NCBI RefSeq assembly: GCF_036850765.1
Contig: NC_089490.1
Span: 131,344,522-131,408,521 of the forward strand
Length of the DNA stretch: 64,000 nucleotides
DNA from: Saccopteryx bilineata
Lineage: Eukaryota; Chordata; Mammalia; Chiroptera; Emballonuridae
Direction: 5' to 3'
Position 1 is the first letter of the stretch. Each line of letters opens with the position of its first letter. Positions 21,729 to 32,323 of this stretch are shown here, in pieces. A program made the position numbers and the translations under genes. The notes beneath the pieces are model-generated. The model saw nothing but the letters and a program-made list of their open reading frames with translations. It did no database searches and was not told the DNA's origin.

Positions 21729-22106
21729 AATTTTAATTTTTATTTCTTTTAGCAAGAGAGAAAGGAACAGACAGGGACAGACAGACAGAAAGGGAGAGAG
21801 ATGAGAAGCAGCAACTCATTCTGGCACTTTAGTTGTTCATTGATTGTCTTCTCATATGTGCCTTGACCAGGGGGCTACAGCAGAGCGAGTGACACTTTGC
21901 TCAAGCCAGCAACCTTGGGCTTTAAGCCAGCAAACTTTGTGCTCAAGCCCGTGACCATGAGGTCATGCTATGAACAATGCTCAAGCCTGTGACCCCGCAC
22001 TCAAGCTGGTGAGCCCGCACTTAAGCCGGCAACGTTGGGGTTTCAAACTTGGGTTCTCAGCATCCCAGATCAACACTCTATCCACTGTGCCACTGCCTGG
22101 TCAGGC
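21729..22106 (-). mobile_element. SINE family B, long form, inside L1
   Basis: Head at 22106, body with four to five CTCAAGCYGGTGAGCC-type repeats, tail near 21740-21800. Confidence 0.88.
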
Positions 22107-22362
22107 TGAAATCCCCATTAAAGTCTCAATGTCGTTTTTAAAGAAATAGAACAAAACCCACCAGATTTGCATGGAATCATGAAAGACTTCAAATAGCCAA
22201 AGCAATCCTGAGAAAAAAAAACAAAGTCAGAGGTATTACAGTATCTGACCTCAGATTATATTACAGAGCCATGATAATCAAAACAACATGGTATTGGCAC
22301 AAAAAAAAATGTTGACATACAGACCAATGGAATGGAATGGAGAGCTTAGAAATAGAACCACA

Positions 22363-22608
22363 GCCTGACCAAGTGGTGGCACAGTGGACAGAGTGGCAGC
22401 CTGGATCCCAGAGGACCCAGGTTCAAAACCCGAGGTCACCAGCTAGAGCAGGCTCACCAGCTTGAGCAACGAAGCATCACCCCCTGGTGGGTAGAGCATC
22501 ACCCCTGGTGGGCGTGCCGGGTGGATCCCGGTCGGGTGCATGCGGGAGTCTGTCTGACTGTCTCTCCCCATTTCCAGCTTCAGGAAAAAAAAAAAAGAAG
22601 AAGAAGAA
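22363..22608 (+). mobile_element. Chimeric SINE: family B head fused to family A tail
   Basis: Bases 22363-22472 match the B head and first body repeats (GCCTGACCAAGTGGTGGCAC to CACCAGCTTGAGCAA). From about 22476 the text is the A 3' half (CATCACCCCCTGGTGGG, GGGTGGATCCCGGTCGGG, TCTCCCCATTTCCAGCTTC). No clear target duplication is seen and some L1 text seems missing at the site. Confidence 0.85.
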
Positions 22609-22908
22609 TTGACAAAAGAGCCAAAACACAGAAAATAGAAAAAAGAAACTCTCTTCAATAAATGGTGCTGAAAAAAATTGGAAAGCCACATGCAAAAAGA
22701 ATGAAAACTTACTACAGTTTGCCTTATGCCCAAAAATTAATTCAAAGTGGAGCAAAGACCTAAATATAAGATCTGAAACAATAAATTACATAGAAGAAAA
22801 CATAGGTACTAAACTTATAGATCTTGGCCATAGAGACTGTTTATGAAATAAAAAGTTCACCCCAAAGATAAGGGAAGTAAAGGCAAAAATAAATGAATAA
22901 AACTACAG

Positions 22909-23458
22909 CTAGTGCTCAACTTACGACTATGATTGGTTCCAACAGACAGGTTTTAACACAATTTGGTCATAAGTTGAATAGGCTATATGTACAGTACTGT
23001 GAAATGATGTTATAAAAATCTTTAAGTCATATTTTATCATAATTTTCTTTCATTATTGTTATATATCACAATTTTCTTTGTTCATTTTATGCCATTTGTA
23101 TTATCTCTACACCATTTTGTTTCTTATTTTTACATTCGTCAGGTTTAAGTAAAACACTGTATTACCAGTACAACTGGTTTAATATTTGCAAAGACAATTT
23201 CCTCTTGGTAGACATCTTGGGAGGGGTTTGATGAAAAATATCCAAGACACAAAACACAAATTGCTGTACCGAGTCTGGGATAACAGTTGAAATGGTGCAC
23301 ACGGAGATGGTAGTGCTGCCAGAAGCTGGTCCGCACTGTCGTACACCCAGCTGGGCAATGCTTGCGCTGCCAGACGAGGAGCAGTCGTGGCTAGCGATTG
23401 TGGTCGTAAAGTCAAATGGTCATAAGTTGCATAGGTCGTAAGTCGATCAATATTTGTA
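22909..23458 (-). mobile_element. Non-autonomous pogo/Tigger-like DNA transposon
   Basis: The ends are inverted (ACTTACGACTATG left; reverse complement of right ACTTACGACCTATG, followed by related ACTTATGACCA text on both sides). On the minus strand an ATG near 23218 begins M-S-T-K-R-K-L-S-L, the start expected of a pogo/Tigger transposase, but the rest is deleted. It splits the L1 ORF2 C-terminal half. Confidence 0.65.
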
Positions 23459-23718
23459 TATTAAACTAAAAAGCTTCTGCACAGCAAATAATAATAATAA
23501 TAATAACAACAACAAAACAAACAGGCAGCCAACCAAATGGGAGATGATATTTGCAAACAGCTCTAATAAGGGGCTAATATTCAAAATATATAAAGAACTA
23601 ACAAAGCCCAACAACAAACAAGCAAACAATCCAATTAAAAATGGGGAGAGGACCTGAACAGACTCTTCTCCCATGAAGACATACAAACAACAAATAGATA
23701 TATGAAAAAATGCTCATC

Positions 23719-24045
23719 GCCTGACCGGGCGGTGGTGCGGTGGATAGAGCGTCAGACTGGAATGCGGAGGACCCAGGTTCAAGACCCTGAGGTCGCCAGC
23801 CTGAGTGCAGGCTCATCTGGTTTGAGCAAGGCTCACCAGCTTGAGCCCAAGGCCACTGGCTCGAGCAAAGGGTCACTCAGTCTGCTGTAGCCCCACAGTC
23901 AAGGCACATATGAGAAAGCAATCAACGAACAACTAAGGTACTGCAACGAAGAATTGATACTTTTCATCTCTCTCCCTTCCTGTCTGTCCCTCTTTCTGAC
24001 TCTCAATGTCACTAAATAAATAAATAAATAAATAAATAAAATTAA
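23719..24045 (+). mobile_element. SINE family B, short form, inside L1
   Basis: Complete head, GGTTCAAGACC B box, (AAAT)n tail at 24015-24040. Confidence 0.9.
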
Positions 24046-24141
24046 AATGCTTTAAAAAAATGCACTTCTTTGCTAGCTATCAGAGAAGTGTGAATCAAAA
24101 CTATAATGCAAAAAAAAACAAAACAACAACCTATAATGAGG

Positions 24142-24495
24142 GCCCTGGCCAGTGGCTCAGTAGATAGAGTGTCGGCCCAGCGTGTGACTGTCCTGAATTT
24201 GATTCCCAATCAGGACACACAGGAGAAGTAACCATCTGCTATGCCCCTACTCCCTCCCCCACCCCCACCCCCCGGCCACTCTCTCTTTCCCTCCTGCAGA
24301 CTGTGGCTTGATTGGCTTGAGTGTGGCCCCAAGCACTGGGAATAGCTCCACTGGTCTGAGCATCAGCCTCAGACACTGAGTATAGCTCGGTTGATGTTCA
24401 GTTGAGCATCAGGCCCAGATGTGGTTGTCGGGCGGATCCTGGTCTGGGTGCACATGGGAGTCTGTCTCACTATCTCTCCTCCTCTCACTTAAAAG
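24142..24495 (+). mobile_element. SINE A2 (old A-like) inside L1
   Basis: GGCCCTGGCCAGTGGCTCAG head, body with GAGCATCAGCC units, GGTCTGGGTGCACATGGGAG 3' part. Flanks CTATAATGAG / CTACAATGAG are a diverged target duplication. Confidence 0.82.
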
Positions 24496-25127
24496 CAAAC
24501 AAACAAACAAAAAACTACAATGAGATACCAACTCACACCTGTTAAACTGGCTGCTATCAACAAAACAGATAAGAACAAGTGCTGGAGTGGTTTTGGACAA
24601 AAAAGGAACTCTCATTCACTTCTGGTGAGAATGTACACTGGTACAGCCATTATGGAAGAAAGTATGACAGTTACTCAACAAAATTAAGAATAGAGCTACC
24701 ACATGACCCAGCAATCCCTCTTCTGCATATCTACCCAAAAAAATAAAAACACTGGTAATGCAAAGACACATGCACCTCCCATGTTCATTGCAGCATTATT
24801 CACTGTGGCCGACATGGAAACAATCAAAGCATCCCTCTACAGAGGATTGAATAAAGAAGATGTGGTGCATATATATAATGGAATACTACTCAGCCATAAG
24901 AAATGATGGCATATTGCCATTTATGACAACATGGATGGACCTTGAGAACATTATATTAAGTGAAATAAGTAAATCAGAAAAAGCTAAGAACTGTATGATT
25001 TCACACTTAGGTAGGATATAAAAATGAGGCTCATGGACATAGACAAAAGTGAAGTGGTTACCAGAGGGAATGGCATTGAAGGGAGAGGAACAAAGAGGGA
25101 CAAATATACAGTGATGAAAAATGATTT

Positions 25128-25725
25128 GGGGTTTTTTTTTTATTAAGATTTTACTTATTGATGTTAAGGGAGGGGAGCAAGAAGTATCAACTCATACCGT
25201 ATTTCCCCGAAAATAAGACAGTGTCTTATATTAATTTTTGTTCCTAAAGACATGCTAGGTCTTATTTTCAGGGGATGTCTTATTTTTCCATGAACAGGAA
25301 TTCACATTTATTGTTGAACAAAAAAATCAGCATTTATTAATATACTATAGTCATGTCATCACAAATATCAGCATAACCAGCCAAACTCTGAATTCCATCA
25401 AAAATTTCTTGTGACTCTGTTTCTATGTACAACAATCTACCCTGTTTCCCCGAAAATAAGACAGTGTCTTATATTAATTTTTGCTCCTAAAGACGCACTA
25501 AGTCTTATTTTCAGGCGAGATCTTATATCTCTAAGCTTGAAAAAAATTGCACTAGGTCTTATTTTGGGGGATGTTTTATTTTCAGGGGAACAAGGTAGTT
25601 GTTTCACTTTAGTTGTTCATTGCTTGCTTGTTGTATGAGCCTTGACCAGGCAAGCCCAAGGTTTCAAACCAGAGACCTCAGCATTCCAGATCAACGCTCT
25701 ATCCACTGTACCACCACAAACCAGG
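25128..25725 (-). mobile_element. SINE family C inside L1, itself split by a DNA element
   Basis: SINE halves at 25128-25196 and 25596-25725 join at a TA dinucleotide once the DNA element 25197-25595 is taken out. Confidence 0.85.
25197..25595. mobile_element. Mariner-like MITE with TA target duplication
   Basis: Inverted ends CCGTATTTCCCCGAAAATAA and CCTTGTTCCCCTGAAAATAA, flanked by TA on both sides. Inside, the first 50 or so bases are repeated directly from 25442 (TTTCCCCGAAAATAAGACAG), so the element is partly self-duplicated. No coding capacity. Confidence 0.75.
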
Positions 25726-25885
25726 CTGATAGAAAATTATTTGACTTTGGGTGATGGGCACACAACGCAATGAATGGTTAAAATGCTATAAGAAATGTTT
25801 ACCTGAAATCTATGTTTTCTTATGGACCAATGTCACTTCATTAAATTTAATTTCTAAATTAAATAAATAAATAACTATCTCCCAG

Positions 25886-26208
25886 TCCTTGCTGGGGATC
25901 TCTGTGTGTCCAAACATGACTTAAACACTTAGTCTGGAAGGTTGCAACTCTGCCTCAGTCTTTACTTTTTGCTTTCACTGAGCCTCAAAGCCAACCAGCA
26001 GTGAGAACCCAGGAGCTTCTTAGATCTTTACTGGACATACACACAACCCTACACATGCCTGTGGCCTTCCAGATTCCCAGGAATTTGTTGGAACTTTTCA
26101 AAGATCCTAAGGACATCTCATTTCTTAATTTTTCCTTTTGCTTAGGCTATACTTTGCCCCAACTGTTGTTCATTGCCTCAAGAAGCCGTGATGTTAAATC
26201 ATTTGACA
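25886..26208. other. Unique-looking non-coding DNA
   Basis: Nothing recognised. Confidence 0.5.
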
Positions 26209-26448
26209 GGCCCTGGCTGGTTAGCTCAGTTGGTTAGAGTGTTGTTCCAATATACCAAGGTTGTGGGTTTGATCCTAGTCAAGGCCCACACAAGAATAAA
26301 TAAGTGAAACGACAAATCAATATTTCTCTCTCTCTCTCTCTCTCTTTCTCAAGTCAATAAATAATTTTAAATTGAGGTCTCTCTCTTTCTTCCTCTCTCT
26401 CTCTCTCTCTCTAAAATCAATCAATAAAAAAATTAATAAAACATTAAA
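26209..26448 (+). mobile_element. SINE family D (VES-like)
   Basis: GGCCCTGGCTGGTTAGCTCA head with GGGTTTGATCC B box, (TC)n tail repeated twice. Confidence 0.87.
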
Positions 26449-26855
26449 CAAATGCCCCCTGGGGTAAGGCTTTTAACATGGGGCATCTTTCAGTGATGTC
26501 ACCAGCAGACAAGCCTTCCAAAGGAGATCTTCCAGGGAAGCACTAGACAAGTCAAATAATGACTCTTCCTTGGAAATGAGGTGTTGTAAGAGTTCCCATT
26601 CTGTTCTCTTCTCTCCAGTACCAGGAATATAGGCTGGTGATTTTTAAGGCTTCTTATGGGTTGGAGAGTGAGAAATGGGACTACAGTAAGCTAAAATGTA
26701 CTGAGATTCAGCCATTTTTCTTGAATAATGCTTCCTGAATTACTATAAGCTTTTGGCTGATTTCCACACTTCTAAAAATGTTGATTCTGTAATTTTGCAG
26801 GTTGGTTTTGTTTTTTTTTTCATTGCTTTTTTGGAAGGGCAAATTTTATTTTGCC
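26449..26855. other. Unique-looking non-coding DNA
   Basis: Nothing recognised. Confidence 0.5.
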
Positions 26856-26857
26856 TT

Positions 26858-27174
26858 TTTTTTTTTTTGACAGAGACAGAAAGAGAGTCAGAGAGAGGGA
26901 TGGACAGACAGGAAGGGAGAGGGATGAGAAATATCAATTCTTCATTGCAGCTCCTTAGCTGTTCATTGATTGCTTTCTCACATGTGCCTTGACTGGGGGG
27001 CTATAGCAGAACGAGGGACCCCTTGCTGAAGCCAGTAACCCCCATGCTCAAGCTGGTGAGCCTGCACTCAAGCCAGATGAGCCCATACTCAAGCCAGCAA
27101 CCTCGGGGTTTCAAACCTGGGTCTTCCATGTCCCAGTTGGATGCTCTATCCACAGCGCCACCACCTGGTCAGGC
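26858..27174 (-). mobile_element. SINE family B
   Basis: Head at 27174, tail T-run at 26858-26869. Confidence 0.9.
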
Positions 27175-28290
27175 TTAAATTGACTTTAATTTGACCAGTG
27201 GAAGCCTTTCACGTTGGCATCTGTGGCCTTTTATCAGATTTTTGCTGATTGGTCTTCTTTCCTATTGGTTTGCAACCTTGGTAATTTCCAGGGTGACATC
27301 TGAAACTGGCCCCCATACACAGAGGGTCAGGAGAAACCAAAGAAAAATGCAGACCACTTCAGATTGGTAGGTGGCAAGTTTAAGATATGAGGAAACTTAC
27401 TTACAAGGTTTGTCTTGGGTAACCACAGATGAGTACATCTCTGCCCCCCCTTCACCAGAATCTTAAAAGTTCATGAAGCCTTAACTGGGTTTAGTTGAGT
27501 AAACTGTCCTGATGGTCTCACCAACACATTGCTCTCCCCAGGCTGCATCCTTGAAAATGGCTCCCACTGTGCAAAAAGTGGACATCCATTCTAAGGACAG
27601 AGGAAGGGTGAGGAGTCTAGGTTCAACTCACAGGTTGGCTGGCAGTCACATCTTCTCAATGACCTCCTTCTAAATGTTCTAGGCTTTCCCTGCCCTAACT
27701 GTGGAATCAGCCATTTTTCCAAAAAGCCATAGTTGCTTTTAAGTGTAGCATGTAATTCAGAAACCAAGACCTGGGTGTTCAGTGTTTTATTCTTATTTGA
27801 GTATTTCTGATCCCAGAAGCTCTTAGAAAATAAATGAAAACACATACACATACACACACACTTAAATATTTTTAAAACCATGAGTTTACACCAACACTTC
27901 CAATTAAATACAACAGGGTTCACTGTAATTTTCTCTCCACTCATCTTTGTAACATCCACCTCTGCTGGAGAAAAACCTGGTTCCCATTATCCTGAATGTA
28001 TCTATTTATCACATCAATTCTCTATGTATATAACCAATCTTCTTTTCCATCACCATCCCTTACCCTGTGTGGATACCACCTCACTGTGCATGGAAACTGA
28101 CCCTTCCCACCAGGCAGACAGATCTCCATGCTGTTGTCCTTCTTACCTCACCTGGGCTCTCACATCCCATAATAGACCATCTCCTCATATGGATACTCTC
28201 CTCACCAGGTCTGGACTCTAACACTCTAATGGACCACCATTTTGAACACTTATTTCCTCTGTTCCCTTGTAACCAAAAAATGCAAATGTA
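27175..28290. other. Unique-looking non-coding DNA
   Basis: About 1.1 kb without a repeat or gene that I can name. (CA)n-like ACACATACACACACAC at 27840-27860. Confidence 0.5.
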
Positions 28291-28294
28291 GGTT

Positions 28295-28600
28295 CCACTG
28301 CCTACTGCAACAGAAGTCAAAATCGTGATACTGGTGCTGGTGCAAAACAGAAGAGATTTATTCAGGTGACACAATCTGGAAGAATGGTGAACTCCCGTCT
28401 CAAAGACCATCTCCCCTTCCTGTTCAAACCCACTGTTCTTATAGGGATAGGGAGGAAAGGGCCTTTTTTTTCTTCCCAATTATTTTGCTAGCTTTCTGCA
28501 CACTCAGGTACAGTCCATTCACGTTTCTAGATTTTGGCACCCTCGGGTACTGTCCATTCATGGGTGGGTTTTTTCCACTCAGTTAAATTAAACACATTTA
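28295..28600 (-). mobile_element. LTR-like segment (possible 3' LTR of the ERV relic)
   Basis: Minus strand has an AATAAA (plus TTTATT at 28358) and text at 28480-28530 (TTTTGCTAGC, CACTCAGGTACAGTCCATTC) that recurs, diverged, at 32595-32645. The matching pair on either side of integrase remnants in the same orientation suggests LTRs. Confidence 0.45.
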
Positions 28601-28798
28601 ATGAGTGCCAACTGTTTGTTAGGAATATTGTGATGAATGAGACAGATAAGTTCTGCTCGTGTGTAATTTACATTCTAATGCAGGGTAGACAGAAAATAAG
28701 CAAATTAAAACATTGAGAAAAATACCACATAGTGATAAATGCTATGCAGAAAATTAAAATAAAATGATGGATTAAATTAAATTTAAATTAAAATAAAG

Positions 28799-29300
28799 TG
28801 CCTGACCAGGTGGTGACACAGTGGGTATAGCATCAACCTGGGATGCTAAGGACCCAGGTATGAAACCCCAAGGTCACCAGCTTGAGTGCAGTCTCATCTG
28901 GCTTGAACGCGGGCTCACCGGCTCGAGTGCAGGGTCGCTGGATTGAGCATGGGAACATAGACGTGACCATGTGGTCTCTGGCTTGAGCCCAAGGTCACTG
29001 GCTTGAAGCACAAGGTCACTGACTTGAGCCCACAGTCACTGGTTTGAGCAAAGGGTTACTGGCTCAGCTGGAGTCCTCTGGTCAAGGCACATATGAGAAA
29101 GCAATCAATGGTCTATGGCCATACCAACCTAAGTGTACCTGATTTCACCTGATCTTGGAAGCTAAGCAGGGTTGGACCTGGTTAGTACTTGGATGGAAGA
29201 CAGCAATCAATGAACAACTAAAGTGCCACAACTACAAATTGATGCTTCTCATCTCTCTCCCTTCCTGTCTGTTTCTGTCTGTCTCTCTTGCACCCATTTA
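28799..29300 (+). mobile_element. SINE family B, long form, carrying a 5S rRNA insertion
   Basis: Long repeated body with about seven GGTCACTGGCTTGAGC-type units. The 3' part is interrupted at 29111-29201 by 5S rRNA sequence. Confidence 0.88.
29111..29201 (+). pseudogene. 5S rRNA pseudogene, first 91 nt, retro-inserted in a SINE
   Basis: Starts exactly at 5S nucleotide 1 (GTCTATGGCCATACCA) and runs through the internal promoter region (GGAAGCTAAGCAGGG, TGGTTAGTACTTGGATGG) to about nucleotide 91, then stops with no A-tail. An 11-bp duplication AGCAATCAATG flanks it at 29100-29110 and 29202-29212. About 15 differences from mammalian 5S rRNA, mostly at CpG, show it is old and not functional. 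Confidence 0.93.
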
Positions 29301-29446
29301 AAAAAAAAAAAAGGAAAAGAAAAGAAAATGAAGTGACTTTAGCCTTTGGACTTGGTGGACAGAGAAAGCCTCTCTTTGTGATCTTTACATTGAAATGTTA
29401 AGAAGGATTTGACCATGTAATGATCAACTGTAATGGTCAGTCAGCG

Positions 29447-29735
29447 TCGACCAGGTTGGAAACCCTGAAGTTCCCTGGTTTAAGCACAGACTCACCAGCT
29501 TGAGCATGTGGTCTCTGGCTTGAGCATGGGATCGTCAACATGATCTCACGGTCACTGGTTTAAGCAAGGGGTGACTGCCTTGGTTGGAGCCCCCCAAACC
29601 CAAGTCAAGACACATATGAAAAGCAATCAACAAACAACCAAAGACAAAGTGTTGCAACTATAAGTTGATGCTTCTCATCTCTCTCCATTCCTGTCTCTCT
29701 CCCTCTCTCTCCCTCTTTCAAAAAATAAAAAGAAA
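29447..29735 (+). mobile_element. SINE family B fragment (head diverged)
   Basis: Body repeats (CACCAGCTTGAGCATG, GGTCACTGGTTTAAGCAAG) and CT-rich tail are clear. The head is mostly lost. Confidence 0.75.
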
Positions 29736-29905
29736 TTAAAGCCCTCCAAACACAGGAAATAGCAAATTAAAAGGCCCTCTTGTAAGATAGTGTGACACAT
29801 TGAAGGGGAGGAATGGAGGCTGGTGGGACTGGTATACCATGGGTGAGGGGTAAGCAGTATGAGATGAGGGTTGAGGAACAGGTTTGTAAATCAGAGTGAG
29901 GACCA

Positions 29906-30010
29906 CATATTAGAAAGCAATCAATGAACAACTAAGTTGCTACAATGAAGAATTGATGCTTCTCATCTCTCTCCCTTTCTGTTTATCTCTCTCTTTTACT
30001 AAAAAAAAAA
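29906..30010 (+). mobile_element. SINE family B 3' fragment
   Basis: Only GAAAGCAATCAATGAACAAC through the tail is present; 5'-truncated. Confidence 0.8.
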
Positions 30011-30508
30011 ACCCTGGACCCTTACAATCTTACAAGGGTAAATGGATGTAGGTCTCATCTTCTGTAGTTTCTTCCTGCTGTCAAGGGGGGTGTAGCCTTA
30101 CCTAACCTTAGGTCCAGAGATTCTTGCTATCTACTAAAGAAAGAAGGGGGTCAAGAATGGAGGGAACCCTTTATACAAGGGAGAAGCATTGCTCTGGAAG
30201 ATGCACTGCTGAACCAGTCAAGCTGGTAGACTGCTTTATATCTCAAGAGGCAGTGTTGGTGATGGGCTTCCAAAGTGAGACCTATTGTGTAGACAAGCAA
30301 TCAAGTATTTAGTGAGGGGGCGCCTAGTAGTGCAAGAATTGTAGTTAAATCAGAAACCGGGAAGTTTCTCCATCATCTAATCCTGAGCAGGGTTTTGGGT
30401 AGCACACCCAACAACGGTATAAACTTGCCAAGGAAGTTCCTGTCTGGGAAATGTGGACAAAGACATTATCAGTCCAAGCAGGGGCATAAAGTATAAAAAA
30501 AAACAATA
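30011..30508. other. Non-coding DNA, perhaps inner part of the ERV relic
   Basis: Lies between the LTR-like segment and the integrase remnants, so it could be decayed env-region sequence, but I see no protein motif. Confidence 0.35.
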
Positions 30509-30509
30509 A

Positions 30510-30690
30510 TAGCCTAACCTGTGGTGGATAGAGAGTCAACCTGGAACGCTGAGGTTGCCGGTTCAAAACTTGGGCTTGCCCAGTCAAGGCCCATATGACA
30601 AGCAACAAGCAAGCAATGAACACTAAAGTGAAGCAACTATACTTCCTGCTTCCCCCTCCATAAAATCAATAAATAAAATATTTTTTAAAA
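30510..30690 (+). mobile_element. SINE family C-like
   Basis: AACCTGTGGTGGATAGAGAG head, GGTTCAAAACTTGGGCTTGC, tail AAAATCAATAAATAAAATA. Confidence 0.8.
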
Positions 30691-30775
30691 AAATAATAAA
30701 ATACAATGTAACATTGCACTTAGCTTTGGGAGGCACTATTCCTTTTCAAAAGAGGAATTTTAAATCTCTTTCATG

Positions 30776-30975
30776 TCCTGGCTGGGTTGCTCAGTGGCTA
30801 GAATGTTGCCCTGACACACTGATGTCACAGATTCAATCCCCAGTCAGGGCACACATGAAAAGCAACCAATGAGTACGCAACTAAGTAGAACAAGTTGATG
30901 ATTTTCTCTCTGTGTTTCTCTCTTCCCTTCTATCCCTTCATCTCTCTGTGTGTGTGTCTCTCTCTCTCAAATGAG
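30776..30975 (+). mobile_element. SINE family D (VES-like)
   Basis: TCCTGGCTGGGTTGCTCAGT head, AGATTCAATCCCCAGTCAGG B box, CT-rich tail. Confidence 0.85.
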
Positions 30976-31155
30976 AAAATTAAAAAATTCAAATTAAAGA
31001 ATAATAATAAATCTCTCTCAGGACTGCAAGTCTAGCTTTCCCTTGCAACATGAACAGCAATAGCAAGATCTAAGTTCTCCTCAGGTAGCACCTGTTTAAT
31101 CCATGTGTGGTGAATCCAAGGCTTGATTCCCATGAGCTTTAGGGAAGAGTGTTTG

Positions 31156-31345
31156 TCAACAGGACATCCATTGCTTGGCTAACTGCTGCTCAGGACCTTG
31201 AGTCTTCCAGGTCTTTAGTAAGACCAAGTCTCCTGACTGGAACAAGTGTAAGGGCTCATCAGACAAGTAGACAGACCTGCAATGAGCAAATTTCTGCAAA
31301 GTAGTTAGTGTTTGCCCTAATGTTGTACATATTGCTTGATTTTTT
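31156..31345 (-). pseudogene. ERV integrase C-terminal fragment
   Basis: Contains S-G-D-L-V-L-L-K-T-W-K and E-Q-Q-L-A-K-Q-W, as in gammaretroviral integrase C-terminal domains, then ends. Confidence 0.7.
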
Positions 31346-31359
31346 ATTAATGTTCTACA

Positions 31360-31960
31360 CAGTGTGTCCATAAAGTCATGGTGCTTTTGACCATGACCAG
31401 TCACAGGAAAGCAACAAAAGACGATAGAAATGTGAAATCTGCACCATATAAAAGGAAAACTCTCCCAGTTTCATACCTATTCAGTGCAGTTCGATGTGGG
31501 CTCACTCACAGATTTTTTAGAGCTCCTTAGGTAGCTATCCTGTATAGCCTCTACAGACTCGTCACTGACAGATGGCCTACCAGAATGGGGTTTCTCCACC
31601 AAACTGCCGGTTTCCTTCAACTGCTTATCCCACCGAGTAATGTTATTCCTATGTGGTGGCGCTTCGTTATAAACACACCAATATTCACGTTGCACTTTGG
31701 TCACGGATTCGAATTTAGCGAGCCACAGAACACACTGAACTTTCCTTTGTACTGTCCACATCTCGACTGGCATGGCCGTGGGCTGCTCCACTGTATACAG
31801 GGTGTTACGTCATCATCTACGCATGCCCACATGCTGCCACATCATCCTACAGAAACTAGGAGGGTTTTCCTTTTATTTGGTGCAGATTTCACATTTCTAT
31901 AGTCTTTTGTTGCTTTCCTGTGACCGGTCAAAAGAGCACCATGACTTCACGGACACACTG
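31360..31960 (-). mobile_element. Tc1/mariner-like element with about 110-bp inverted ends and truncated transposase
   Basis: The ends start CAGTGTGTCC on both strands and are inverted copies over about 110 bp with roughly 90 percent identity (for example GGAAAGCAACAAAAGAC on each side). TA follows the right end (31961-31962); the left TA is two bases out. The inner minus-strand frame 31791-31477 codes a helix-turn-helix start. Confidence 0.8.
31477..31791 (-). pseudogene. Truncated mariner-like transposase (helix-turn-helix part)
   Basis: 104 codons with V-Q-R-E-Y, I-T-R-W-D-K-Q-L-K-E-T-G-S and a G-R-P-S-V-S-D-E linker, typical of the DNA-binding half of Tc1/mariner-type transposases. The DDE/D catalytic half is absent, so the element could only move with help. 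Confidence 0.72.
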
Positions 31961-32032
31961 TAAATCTAAATGGGATGTTTCTAAAACAGAAACTTGGAAG
32001 GATTTCCCAAAACTATTTCAAAAGGGCTTAAT

Positions 32033-32323
32033 TTAAGCACACTTCAGGGCACTACTGTAATCTGGAGCAAGGCAATGGGGAGTGAGTTCCTGGTCCCATT
32101 GCAAATGTGTTTCCTGGCATATTTTCACCAGGGTCGTCTTCATTGTGTGGTTCATTTTCTCCAAGATTGGGGTCTCCAAGATGCATTGACTATGTAGTGT
32201 TTCTCCTATGTCCTGGCAGATGTCAGAAGTGAACGGCCTTCCATTGTTGCTTTGAATGCTGTAAGGAAGTCCAAACCTAGAGATTATTCCTTGGAGTAGA
32301 AGTTTTGCTACCTCAGGGGGCAC
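32033..32323 (-). pseudogene. ERV integrase core fragment
   Basis: 97-codon open stretch with the F-G-L-P and G-R-P-F-T-S hallmarks of retroviral integrase cores. Both sides degenerate quickly. Confidence 0.75.

Larger units (their letters stand above)
19893..25885 (+). mobile_element. L1 LINE from just before ORF2 to 3' end, shattered by nested insertions
   Basis: Plus-strand ORF2 text can be followed through endonuclease (20090-20330), reverse transcriptase (20600-20874, 21189-21728 with F-A-D-D at about 21350-21361), connector (22107-22362), C-terminal half (22606-22908, 23459-23718, 24046-24140, 24500-25127) and 3'UTR (25726-25885). At least seven SINE insertions and two DNA elements interrupt it. 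Many stops make it long dead. Confidence 0.85.
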
